64,000 nt of DNA. Origin: Hemerocallis citrina (lineage: Eukaryota; Streptophyta; Magnoliopsida; Asparagales; Asphodelaceae). Below, piece after piece: positions 9,055 through 49,689 of the stretch. The stretch spans positions 107,019,549 through 107,083,548 of the forward strand of contig CM030368.1 of the NCBI GenBank assembly GCA_017893485.1. Reading direction: 5' to 3'. The notes below the pieces were generated by a model. That model saw only the letters and a program-made list of their open reading frames with translations. It ran no database searches and had not been told where the DNA came from. Numbering within the stretch: the stretch's first letter is position 1; the number at the start of each line of letters is the position of its first letter. The translations under genes were made by a program, and so were the position numbers.

Positions 9055-11955
9055 ATGGATAGGGCTCAGTCCGGTTCGTCGGCGTCGTCGTCCAGGGGGG
9101 AAGTAAAGCCTGACTCTCAGTCGACGTCGTGGGAAGAGCCCATGCTCGAGGAGGGGTCGGTGCCCGTTGTGGGCCATACTGGCTCGGTTTCTTTGGAGGA
9201 CTCAGTAGGTGAGGGGGAAGCGGCACACAAGTCGAGGGCGTCGCGTACTCGACGTCCCTTTGTGGTGGAGAGTAGTGGGTCGGAGGGAACCGGCGAGGGT
9301 TCGGACGGCATTCGCGTGCTGGAGCTGTCTTCCGATGAGGAGAGGGGCGAGGGTAATATAGTGAGGAGATCCACCGCTCAGGGTCGAGGACCGTCGGAGC
9401 GAGTTAAGAAGGAGAAGAGGGCCCCAGGAAAACCGGGGTCGAGGACCGGCGGTTCGAGCAAGGCGCCTGTTTTCCGTAATTTGATGACTGGTTCGCCTGT
9501 TCAGCCGAAGCATTTCCGTCAGTATCCCGACGATCTTTCTGACCAGGAGCTCTTCGGAGTGCAACCCTCTTCGCCGAGCCGGGGGAGGGTGATGATGGAC
9601 GCGATCTCGACCGTTTTGGAGGGCGGGGATTTGGAGGTTCTGCAGCTGGCGTATCATATAGGGCCTGGTCACGAACTGCTGATGCCGAGCCCTACTCTGC
9701 GTCCCACCGATCCCTTATCAGCTTGGTACTGTGTCTTCCCAGTGGACGCTTTTATCTCTGGCCTGAGGTTGCCAATCCACCCGTTCATTAGGGACGTGTT
9801 GAACTGGGCCTCCTTGGCGCCCATGCAGTACGGGCCGAACTCTTGGAAGCAGATCATCTGCTTTATGCTGATGTGCGAGGAGCAGCAAGTACCCCTGCGG
9901 CTGAACGTGTTCCGTGCAATGTTGATGGTCAATCCGTCGGCCGAGGGTGTATACTATATCTCTCCCCGGAGTGGGGGGAAGGTCGTTCGCCACCACCCCG
10001 ATTCCATCAAGGGATGGAAGGAGAAGTATTTGGTGATCCGGAGTGAAGAGCCATGGGACATTCCTACTCGATGGAACCACTCCAAGCCGAGCCACCCACC
10101 GCCGAGGCAGGGGGATCTGTCGGCAGATGAATGGGGGTTTGTCGAGCGCCTCCGCCAGTCACCTAGTATTGATTGGACGGAGGTGACGGAGACCACTCTG
10201 GCGAGCGCTGGACTGAGCCCAGCTGTTATGCGTATGTAGTTGTTCCTTTCCTCTGGGTCCTTTCTTGCTTTCTTGCTCATTGCTCTTAATGGTTTTTTCT
10301 GCAGGTATGGATGAGGCATCGATCCAGGCAAGGCGGCTGGCCATGAAGAAGGAAAACGCCGAGAAGAAGAAGGCGGAGGCGGCGAAGAGGTCGAGGGAGC
10401 TGCCCCTTGTTATCTCGGAAGTTCAACTCGAGCCGAGGACCAAGAGGGGTCGCTCCGAGACGAGCAAGGGCGTGGCTTCTTCGAAGGGTCAGGGCCGAGC
10501 AGGGGCCCCTGTTCTCGACAAGGGGAAAGGTCCCTGGGTCGAGGCCGAGGAAGAGGATCCGGTGGTGGAGCTGTTGCGGCAGCGGTGGGCTCCTGACTGG
10601 TCGGTTCTGATGGGGGACCGCCTGACAGAGGAGGCCCAAGCCGTCGAAGTGGTGGAAAAGCTGGCGACCCCTCGCGATCGCAAGGCGATGGAGGGCGAGC
10701 CCGTAGAGGCGGCGTTCGCCCGCCTGGCACAGGCCACTGTGCAGGTAAGTCCGTCGACTCTGTCCCTCTTTGTTGATTTACGTGCCGAGGCCTCATCTTT
10801 GTCTGCCGTTGGTTGTAGGCTTGTATACAGGGGGCCAACATCAAGAACCTGTACGAGGCGTCCCTGGCTCAAGAGCGAGCTCGAGCGGAAAAGAGCGAGC
10901 TGGAGATGAAGGAGATGCGAATCGAACTCGAGGGTTCGCATAAGAGAGAGCAGCAGCTGGAGCTCCAGCTCAAGGCCAAGGATGTGGAGTGGGAGAAGAA
11001 GATGGCCTCCCTGAAGACGAAGTTCACCAAGGAGGCGAAGGAGGTGTTGCACACGGGCCAGCAGATGGTGATCGCGGCCCAGGACAAGAGCTATGAGAGG
11101 GCCCTCAGCCACGTGAGGCACTTCTTCCCGGCCCTCGATCTGTCCAATTTTGAGTATGATATGGAGATCGAGGGGACGTCGACGACTCCGGGTGAAGAAG
11201 GGCCCGCCGTCGACCCCTCGGCCGACGCTCCCGTGGATCCGTCCGTCGGCGCGGAGGTGGGTCAATGAGTTGTGTAATTTTTGTCTTTCTTTTTCTCTCC
11301 CTCGATTGTGTTTGCCTCCCGCGGACTGGCCACCGCATTTTTTGTAAGAAACACTTGGATTTATAGTGGCAAGAAAAGTTTTTTTGACCGGCCGGTTGGT
11401 TTGACCTCGGACATTTCTGAATCTTCTTGAGAATGTGTGTTGAGTTGGTTGGTTATCTTGTAGGTCGCGGCTCTCCTCCCTGAAGGGGACTCCCGTAGTT
11501 TCTATGTGGCGCGACTCCGGAGTAAGGTTAAGGTCCTGGAAGCCGCGCTGGCTCGTCACCGAAGGGGGGCTCGGGACACTGATGAAGCTTGTAACTTTTA
11601 TCGGAATAAGTTCGCCGTCTTGAGTGCGGAGGCGCGCCGATTGAGAAGAGTGATGTGGGATCGGGAGCTCGGCGGGACGGACATTAGACGAGCCGGGCTA
11701 AGTACCTTGGAGCCGAGGTCCTCTCCTGGGGGGTTACCTCGCGACGTCTTTGTGGAGAAGGAGATGGAGATGCCTCGTTACAAGGCGATGTTGGGAGCCT
11801 CGTTCTCTTCCTCCTTGGGTCGACAGGCGGAGGGGGTTCCCTCTGCGTTGCTGCTGTTGCAGTGGGCGCGACCAGATGACGCCCAGAGTTCGGTGGCTGG
11901 ACCGTCGATTGTGGCTGAGGCTAAGGAATATCACAACGAGGGGAGGGGCCCCTAG
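9055..11955 (+). CDS. Spliced antisense gene of the retrotransposon (PF04195-like 'putative gypsy type transposon' protein), ~848 aa
   Basis: Predicted exons are 9055-10231, 10305-10744, 10819-11256 and 11464-11955. All introns have GT..AG ends, with TTTTTTCTGCAG before exon 2 and GGTTGTAG before exon 3; the last junction is the least certain. Residues 1-205 are Ser/Glu/Arg-rich. Residues ~209-340 form the conserved core (FPVDAFISGLRLPIHPF, later WKEKYLVI and WDIPTRW), which resembles the PF04195 'putative gypsy type transposon' family. Exon 2 is Lys-rich (KKENAEKKKAEAAKR) with a conserved DWSVLMGD..TPRDRKAM block. Exon 3 is a long heptad-like coiled coil, and exon 4 is basic and helical. Without splicing, stops occur at 10239 and 11268. 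It lies antisense to gag-protease in the element's 3' half. Function is unknown. A decayed homologue with the same intron positions lies at 36684-39613. Confidence 0.75.
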
Positions 11956-12087
11956 TTGCTTGGTCGAAGTACTCTTTGTCCCTCGTTGGGCCCGGGGGGC
12001 CCTGATCTACCTGATTTGAGAAGAGTGGAGCGGTCTTGTAACGGTCTTTGTTTTTCTTTCGTTTTATTTTTTCTCTTTGGAACGAAA

Positions 12088-12093
12088 AATAAA
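12088..12093 (+). terminator. Poly(A) signal for the antisense gene
   Basis: AATAAA lies 132 bases after the stop codon at 11955, just past a T-rich stretch, in the space between the two convergent coding units. Confidence 0.5.
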
Positions 12094-12368
12094 GGGGTAT
12101 GAAAGAAGAATCCTTTTCCCTCCTCGCTCCGGCCAGCGATGCGGTACGAAATGTCGAAGGCAAGGTCTGGCTCCATCGTTCCGCGAGGGATCGAAGTGGG
12201 GCCTTAGGAAGGACCTTCGGTCCGGACTCGTATTGAGATTATCGAGACATTTGGGGTTCGGATAAAAAGGCATATTTTTAGTGTAAGGTAGGGAGGGCCG
12301 CTAAGGCAGCCCTTTACAAACGAGGGTTTACACCAAAAAAAAAGATTTACATATAGCCGGGCCATAGT

Positions 12369-14549
12369 CTATGCTCGTCCGGCGTCGAGGGGGAACACAC
12401 CTCCACCGACGGTGGTCATGTAGCATGATCGCGCTGCTTTTTGGCTGCCTCGGACGATGCCGACTCCTTGAGGGGTGGGGAACTTGAGCTTCAGATGGTA
12501 AGCCGAAGGCACCGCTTGTAGGGAGCATAGTCCAGGCCGGCCAAGTATGGCGTTGTAGGCCGCCTTGACGTTGACCACCATGAAGTCCATGGATTCGGTC
12601 CTCTTGACAGGAGTCGACCCGGCGGTAACGTCGAGGGTAACAATCCCTTCTATTACGACAGGGACGCCTGAGAACCCGTGCATGGTGTACCCAGCTGGCT
12701 TGAGTTTTCCTCGGGGTAACCTGAGATTTTCGAAGGCTTCGAGGAAAAGAATATTCACCGAGCTACCGTTGTCGACGAGGATCCTGCGGACCTCACAATT
12801 AGCCATGTGGAGGTTGATGACGAGAGCATCGCAGTGGGGCAAGCGAGCACCTTCAAGGTCTTCCCCTGAGAAGGAGACCGGCCTTGATTGTAGTTTGGGC
12901 GAGGGGTTGTCTTTGACAGCGTTCACCTCTCGAAGGAAGGCTTTTTTGGAAGTGTTTGATTCGCCTCCCATCGGCCCTCCGTGGACACAGTGCAAGATGA
13001 AAGGGATATCCGCGGCTCCCTCGGAGTCGGGGTCCCGATTCTGGGACTGGTTTGGAGCAGGGTTCGGAGGCGATTGCCTCCGGTTCCTAGCGTCTCGCCG
13101 ATCCCGTGGGCCTTCTCGGGTAAACTCTCGGAGGTATCCTCTGGAAATGAGTTCTTCAATTTCGTCTTTCAGGGCTCGGCATTGGTCGGTTTCGTGCCCG
13201 TGATCTCTGTGGAAGCGACAGTAAAAGCGCTGGTCTCGATTCTTGTTGTTATTAGATCGGGGGGGTAGTCGGACAATGCCCTTGTCTTCGATTTCCAAGA
13301 GGATGGCGGAGATGTTATGCGTCAGGGGAGTGTACCTCTCGAAGCGGGGGACTGGCGGGACCTTCTTTATGGCCCCCGGGTCCCTTGGAGCTTTCTTCGG
13401 TGGTTCGCCTTCCTCGGTCTTCCGCTTTCCTTTCCCGGTGGCATCCCTGGCATCTTCGGGGTTAAGGGCCTCTTCTGCCCTAATGTATTTCTCGACCCTA
13501 TTAAGGAGGTCGGGGAAGTCGACGGGGGGTCTCTTGGCCAGAGAGGCCTTCAGCTGTCCGGGGCGGACGTAGTGTCGGAATGCCGCTGAAGCGACGCCTG
13601 GGTCGAGGGAGGAGACCGACCTTGCCTCAGCGGTAAATCTCCGGACGAACACTCTGAGTGATTCCCCCTCTATCTGTTTGAGCCCAAGTAATGAGGCGCT
13701 GGTCCTTTCGGCCTTCCGGCTAGTGACAAAATGGGCAAGAAAATTGCCCTCGAGTTGGTCGAAGGAGTAAATGGAGCCGGGGGCGAGTTTCGAGAACCAC
13801 TCGCGAGCAGGACCCCGAAGGGTGGCGGGGAAGGCTCGGCAGAGCAGGGGATCCGAGGCGCTGTGAATCATCATGAGGGTTTTGAAACCCTCCATGTGAT
13901 CAGCAGGATCTCCCTCGCCGTCGTAGGTCTCGAATTGAGGGGGTCGGAAATTCCGGGGTATTTCCGCTTGGAGGATGGGGGCGGAGAAGGGTGGACGGAC
14001 AGGTCTGTACCCCTGAGCCATTCTTTGGCCGCCGTCCCTTATGTGATCGAGGCGGTCCTCCATTTCTTGTAGGCGTCTTAGGAGTACGTCATCGTCTTCC
14101 GGCTAGATCGTTGAAGGGCGGGACGCGCTGGCTTCGGCGTCCGACCCCGTTTGTGAATGGAGGGTTTCTTCCCTGGGGGCCCGTCGGAGGGCTCCCAGCA
14201 TTTCTTTTCGGAAGTCTTGGAATTCCTTATGAGTGACGGGGGCTCTTTCGGCCCGGTTTGGTTGGTCCGAGGGTTGTCTTCCGACTCGGCTGGGCGCGGG
14301 TCTGCGTACCTCGGACGGTGGCCTCGGGCGGTTCGGGGCCGGGTTGGAAGCGGCCCTTCTCCTGCTGCGGGTAATCTTGCGGTTGAGGATTATTCCACGG
14401 AGGTCGGGCTGGGCTGGCCGGCCGACGCTCCCTTGGGACTCCCGAGAGGGAGCCTTGTGTTTCGACGGGCGTGGCCTGGCTTTATTGGTGGATGGGGGCG
14501 AGTCCCGTTGGTTGACGGAGGAAGCAGCCCCCTTGCCTTTGGAGGCCAT
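12369..14549 (-). CDS. gag-protease of the Tat-like element, one in-frame TAG
   Basis: The reading frame starts at 14549 (MASKGKGAASS) and stays open to the stop at 12369 except for one TAG at 14103-14105, between STI and PEDDD. The second block reads on through LRRLQEMEDRLDHIRD. It has a retrotransposon gag core (PATLRGPAREWFSKLAPGS), a Tat-type zinc-binding motif (YCRFHRDHGHETDQC) and an aspartic protease with ILVDNGSSVNILF, where Asn-Gly takes the place of the usual Thr/Ser-Gly. The frame ends soon after the protease, with no reverse transcriptase. Gag would package the element's RNA and protease would mature it, but polymerase and integrase must come from elsewhere. The TAG could arise from CAG by a single C-to-T change. 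Confidence 0.88.
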
Positions 14550-14610
14550 GAGGATTCGGCTGTCGATGGCCTTTGAGGGTCTGGGTCGGATCGGCTTCTG
14601 GAGCAGCTGT

Positions 14611-14629
14611 TTCCCACAGACGGCGCCAA
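14611..14629 (-). promoter_or_regulatory. Primer binding site
   Basis: On the - strand TTGGCGCCGTCTGTGGGAA starts two bases after the LTR end. The same motif, partly decayed, follows the LTRs ending at 26347 and 49610, which links all three elements to one lineage. I do not assign the tRNA. Confidence 0.9.
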
Positions 14630-14631
14630 CC

Positions 14632-15423
14632 TGATGCGGCTTATTTCTGAGACACGTGTGGAAGCACCAGGTGTGAGTTCGAACTCAATTTGTATTGAAG
14701 GAGATTGCCGCTCGTCTGCCGACCTTCGGTTGACCTTCTGGGGCCTACGATGAGCTCGGAAAGACTTTGAAGGTTGGGCTCGGATCGGAAGGGTCGGATC
14801 CGAGGTCTTGTGTACCTGCAGACGGTCCTGAAACACTGGGGTTTGTCCCGGTGGCGGACCCTCCGACGCTCTAGTCAGTCTCTGTGAGAGAGTAGCAATA
14901 ACTAGGTATATTTAAGTGGCAAAAGATTGATTACCTCCAAAAGGTGGGTGAGGGTCTAGTATTTATAGAGAATCCCAACCGGGTTTGGTTCCGCTTGGGG
15001 GCCGGGTTTGGATCCGAAAGCCCATGGGCCTGACGTGGCAGAAGGCCCAGGGGGTTTAGGGCGGTTGTGGTGATACCAGGAGTGGTATAGGGCTGACGTG
15101 GCGAAACCCTTGGCGGTATTTGGAGCTGACGTGGCCCATCGTGAGTCCTCTGTGCCTCTGGGGGAATCGGAGGGCCTAGGCTGCGCCAGGTCATCCTTCC
15201 GCCCCGCCAGAGAGGGGGGACGGCCTGAGGGACTGCTCCGGATCGGACTCCGGGGGATACTGAGGCTCGTCAGTACGAGGAAGCCGGTACTGTGAGGGCA
15301 AACACGAGGTTCGGCGCCGACCCTGAAGGGGTCCGGAGCCGAACCAGGTTGTTATTCTTGCTTTTCTGAGTAGGAATTGTATTGGGCCCTGGATGGGCCT
15401 CAGGCCATTTTTACACTGTCACA
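14632..15423 (-). repeat. 5' LTR (element orientation) of the gag-protease retrotransposon
   Basis: 792 bp with TG..CA ends. A TATAAAT box lies at 14961-14967 on the - strand. Five transitions separate it from 6443-7234. Confidence 0.95.
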
Positions 15424-15698
15424 GATATGCATCAAAAGCTGCAGCCTTCACTGACTTGTTGAAGAAAGACTCCTTCATTTGGAGTGTAGAAGCTGAGAAT
15501 GCTTTCAAGCAACTAAAAGATGCACCCCAAAATACTCCTATATTAGCTCTACCTGATTTTTCAAAACCATTTTTCGTTGAGACAGATGCATCGGGGAAGG
15601 GATCTGTCTCAACGACAAATGGCGCAGTATTCCCTTCCGCGATGCATCTGTCTTAACGAAAAATGGTTCTGAAAGATCAGGCAGAGGTACGCTACAGT
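15424..15698 (+). pseudogene. Continuation of the chromovirus-like pol (RT/RNase H junction), truncated
   Basis: The frame resumes as ASKAAAFTDLLKKDSF..WSVEAENAFKQLK and FSKPFFVETDASGKG. This is the end of reverse transcriptase and the start of RNase H of the element interrupted at 6442. It is disrupted after the ETDASGKG motif by an inverted duplication and ends in a run of C. Confidence 0.85.
15553..15680. repeat. 50-bp inverted duplication with 28-bp loop, followed by a 24-base C run
   Basis: The left arm 15553-15602 and right arm 15631-15680 are inverted copies differing at only a few positions. The loop includes GGCGCAGTATT, which fits the expected continuation of the RNase H coding sequence. 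A homopolymer of 24 C follows at 15699-15722. Confidence 0.85.
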
Positions 15699-15722
15699 CC
15701 CCCCCCCCCCCCCCCCCCCCCC

Positions 15723-16947
15723 ATACATTTTGGGATTCCCCTTATTATTATTATTATTATTGGAATATTATGGTGGACTAAAGATTTAGCCCCCCTAAAA
15801 AAAAATTACAGCCCACCCCACCCTCATTTATAGTTGGGCCCAAGCCCAACTCCCCAAGCTCCAATCCAAACCCATACCACCCAGTTTCCCTTCTTCTCCA
15901 AATAAAAAAAATCCAAACCCTAGTGTTGCACGACTGCGAAGTGCTGACGATTGGACGAAGTCGACGATACCCCGACAGCAACGAAGTCGACGATTGGACT
16001 AGTACTCTCTTTCTCTCTTTCTACTTATTGATTTTAATTTGCGATGCTGTGGTTCTCAAATTCCTTTAAACTTTGCCTTTTTAGAGAAATTAGAGAAATT
16101 AGTATGAATTCCAATGGCTTATAAATAGTTCACTATCTAATTAAAGAGATTGTCTCATGTCTAATTAGATTTTTTTTAAAAGGAGATTGTCTGATTAGAT
16201 TTAAAGAGACCACTAGATCATTAGAGAGATCACTAGATCTATTTGACTATTCAGGCATATTTAGCCTAAAACCCATGTGAATCAGTGAATGCGATTTATG
16301 AAATAACATCAAATTGCAATCCTTTATATATTAAAGTTGGATAATTTTTTCCTTACCTTGTTAAGGTTTAGACTTTAGTTGTAGTAATATAACATAACCA
16401 GATTATATAAAAAAAATGGTTAGAGACTTCTAGCAAGTTCTCTTGAAAAAATGGAGCTATTAGTTATGTTGGAGTAATTGGAGCTCAAATTTTCTGATTG
16501 AGTGGTGTTTATAGTACTAGGGAGATTAATATTTATGTTATTTGCAGCAATTACAATTTTGCAATTTGATGATACAATGAATGCAAAAAGGAAACAAACT
16601 ACACCTTCTCTTATCAATTTTTTTAGTAAAAAAAGTGTTGGTTAATCATCAAGTGCTCAAGTTCCAATTTAATATACCCCTCTGGTATTTATAACAACTT
16701 TACATATATTTTACATGTTATCTTGTTTGAATTTTTTTTCTCTAGTCCCCCTACTTTATTTCTGGATTTGCCCTCGAATACCGGATAGAGCTTACTCAAT
16801 CCAAATACAAAAGTGTGATGAAAATGTTGTGACTGCATGGCTAACACCGTTACTAGTTTGTTCAGAGAAAAGAGAAAACAAAATTAGAAAAAATAGAAAA
16901 AGAAAATTAATTTTTTCTTTCGACAACATTAATCTCTACTATTATAA
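15723..16947. other. AT-rich intergenic stretch upstream of MSI1
   Basis: It holds an ATT microsatellite (~15741-15760), a leader-like segment with AAACCCTAG near 15916 and AT-rich sequence. One very short ORF at 16577-16645 (MNAKRKQTTPSLINFFSKKS) faintly resembles the N-terminus of plant zf-MYM/hAT-type proteins, but nothing downstream supports a gene. I call no gene here. Confidence 0.4.
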
Positions 16948-17267
16948 TCTACTATTATAATGGGAGAAGGCCTTAGTGGTATTTGTCATTGGTTTTTTTT
17001 TTTTTTTTTTTTTTGTCATTTTGAAGCCAGGTAACCCATTTTGGTAAATATTTTCGAAGGTGGACCAGTTTGGTAAATATTTTCGGCAGTTGATCAGTTT
17101 GGAAATTATTTTCCTTTTTTTGTCCTTTTCCTTCTTCCCCGCGTGCACGTGCGAAAGTGGCCCAGTTTGGTACATATTTTCGTCAGTGGATCAATTTGGG
17201 AATTATTTTTCTTTTTTTTTGTCTTTTCCCTTCTTACTCCACGTGCATCGCACGTGCATGATACTAG
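16948..17267 (+). mobile_element. Short non-autonomous Helitron-like element, 320 bp, in the MSI1 promoter region
   Basis: The 5' end is TCTACTATTATAATGGGAG preceded by A. The 3' end has the palindrome CACGTGCATCGCACGTG, then TACTAG, and the flank begins with T. This matches Helitron structure (5' TC, 3' hairpin plus CTRR, insertion between A and T). The 13-base 5' end is duplicated in tandem (16935-16947 and 16948-16960). The interior has two related blocks of AGTTTGGTA(A/C)ATATTTTCG, each ending near a GTGCACGTGCG or CACGTG motif. It ends 199 bp before the MSI1 start codon. Confidence 0.7.
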
Positions 17268-47989
<30,722 letters not shown>

Positions 47990-48714
47990 TATATTGTCAT
48001 TTGCATCATGTTGTATTAGGTTGCATCAAAAGTGTGTATGACTACCTTTGTAGTAGTGGATTCTACAGAAACTCTGTAACATTATTAGGCGTTCCTTCAA
48101 TTTAGCAATAGTTATTCTAGTTTCATTGTGATTAACCATATTAAGCAAGATTCTTGTAATGGTCTGGTTTTTTAGTTTCACAAATGTTGTTGAGAATGTC
48201 AGCAACACTATAGTTTTGTACCCAGGAACTTGGTTATTCTAGTTCTCACTGTGGTTAACCATTTAAAGCAAATTTCTTTCATCTTCTGTTATCTTCGTTT
48301 CAGAAAGGTGGTTGGAAATGTCAGTAGCACTTTTGTAGCCAGGAACTAATCTTTTATGTACGAGTAACTACAAAATGAAGGGTCCATAATTGATATTGGT
48401 AAAAGTATCCGTCGAACGATTCAAGCATGAACCTTGAAGTTTTTTAGGGCATAACAGTAATTTTATAGCAGCTAAAGGCCTACATGAATAACATGGCATG
48501 TTTTTAAGCCCATCAACTTAACCAGGCTTACAATTATAACTAACTTATAGCCCAATAAGAAGAGTTCTAGTTAATTAAAAGCTGTTAACTAAATTTTCTA
48601 TCTTAAACAGAGTTTTTTACCTACTCTATACCATAACTATGAGAATCAACAGTTAAATTCAAAGATTTCTTTTTAAGTCTATCTTTTGGAACAAACTCTT
48701 AGGTTATAAATACA
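47990..48714 (+). other. MSI1 3' UTR/downstream region with a diverged tandem duplication
   Basis: Two consecutive blocks (about 48110-48232 and 48233-48348) share TTATTCTAGTT, GTGATTAACCAT or GTGGTTAACCAT, GAAATGTCAG(T/C)A(G/A)CAC and CCAGGAACT. No canonical AATAAA close to the stop was obvious. Past 48350 nothing further is recognised until the LTR at 48715. Confidence 0.6.
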
Positions 48715-49610
48715 TGATGCGGGTAAAAATTTCGGCTAATCATGACCGTGCGATCCCTGTACGAATCTTGGGGATCCTAATGGGCGATGCAGTCCTTTCT
48801 AGGACTACTATAGACTTACATTATGAATATGGGCCGTCCACAGGCCCACCACACAAATTGCAGCCCAATTAGGGGAGATTAGCCAGCCATTAATGGTTGA
48901 TATCAAATCCCCTAAAATCAGGGAGATAATTAACCGTTGAGATAACTAATCAAAGGGATTGGTTCAAATCAATTAAGAAATCATTCCCTAATTGCTCTTC
49001 AAGATGCATATATATACAGACCCCTCTCCTATGTTACAGGTAATCAACATTTTGCCCACTAAACCCAGGTTTTCACTTCTGATTACTGACTTGATCGTCA
49101 GAGTGTCTGTCGGGCGGAATAACTCCTAGTGTTTCAGATTATCTTGGCAGGTCTCAGATGACATCTCGACCATCTATTCCACATACATCCATGAATACTA
49201 GTCTCACATCAATTCCATATCGACGGCTGTGATAGGAGCTTTCCACTTCAGTTCAAGAACTCATTATTTGTTGCCCCCACACCGGAAAAAGCAGCATAAA
49301 TACCATTAACCTCATTCACAGTCAGGTAATTAATCTTTTGCCAGAAAAGCTCTAGTCTTTTTATGAGTTACTAACTTGAGCATCGGAGAGTCTTTCGTTG
49401 GGGCCAACTCCGGTATTCACACTTTGTGCAGGTTCGATGATGACATCTCAGCCGTCCAATCCAGATCCAGACACTCTGAATGGTTCATATTCAGATCATG
49501 AAGACCTCAGCCATCAAGATTCAGATATGATTGACGGTCCAGATTGTAAGTTTCCTTCTAACAAAGAACTCATCATCTGATTTCTCCCATACCATAAGAA
49601 AGCAGCAACA
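48715..49610 (+). repeat. Tat-type LTR with duplicated R-U5 block, 896 bp
   Basis: It starts TGATGCGGGTAAAAATTTCGG, parallel to the LTR at 22253, and ends GCAGCAACA before a primer binding site. Two related blocks of about 285 bp (about 49037-49320 and 49325-49600) each run from CAGGTAAT(C/T)AA..TTTTGCC to a CCC(A)CACC/CCATACC..AAAGCAGCA end. That accounts for its extra length over the 589-613-bp LTRs of the intron element. Confidence 0.78.
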
Positions 49611-49612
49611 GA

Positions 49613-49631
49613 TTGGTGCCGTCTATGAAAA
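49613..49631 (+). promoter_or_regulatory. Decayed primer binding site
   Basis: TTGGTGCCGTCTATGAAAA differs from the site at 14611-14629 at four positions, every one a C-to-T or G-to-A change. Confidence 0.75.
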
Positions 49632-49689
49632 ATTGCAAATCTATTTCTCTGATCAGATCTTGCAGTGAAAAAGCTACTTTTTTTCGGCC

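Larger units (their letters stand above)
6443..15423 (-). mobile_element. Young gag-protease-only LTR retrotransposon (Tat-like) with an antisense gene, 8981 bp
   Basis: Both LTRs are 792 bp and the element is flanked by a perfect 5-bp TSD, GATAT (6438-6442 and 15424-15428). Coding order on the - strand is 5' LTR (14632-15423), primer binding site (14611-14629), gag-protease (12369-14549), then a long 3' half, polypurine tract (7235-7248) and 3' LTR (6443-7234). There is no reverse transcriptase, RNase H or integrase, so it must depend on enzymes made elsewhere. The 3' half is occupied by an intron-containing gene on the opposite strand (9055-11955) and 177-bp tandem repeats (7325-7960). Gag and protease resemble the Tat lineage of Gypsy elements. 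LTR identity is 787/792. Confidence 0.95.

Noticed and set aside
10489..11559. 356-codon - strand ORF
   Set aside because: It is the reverse shadow of the GC-rich, Glu/Lys/Leu-rich exons 2-3 of the antisense gene; its Leu/His-rich composition is typical of such shadows.
12565..13203. 212-codon + strand ORF
   Set aside because: Antisense shadow of gag-protease, which has clear gag, zinc-motif and protease signatures on the other strand.
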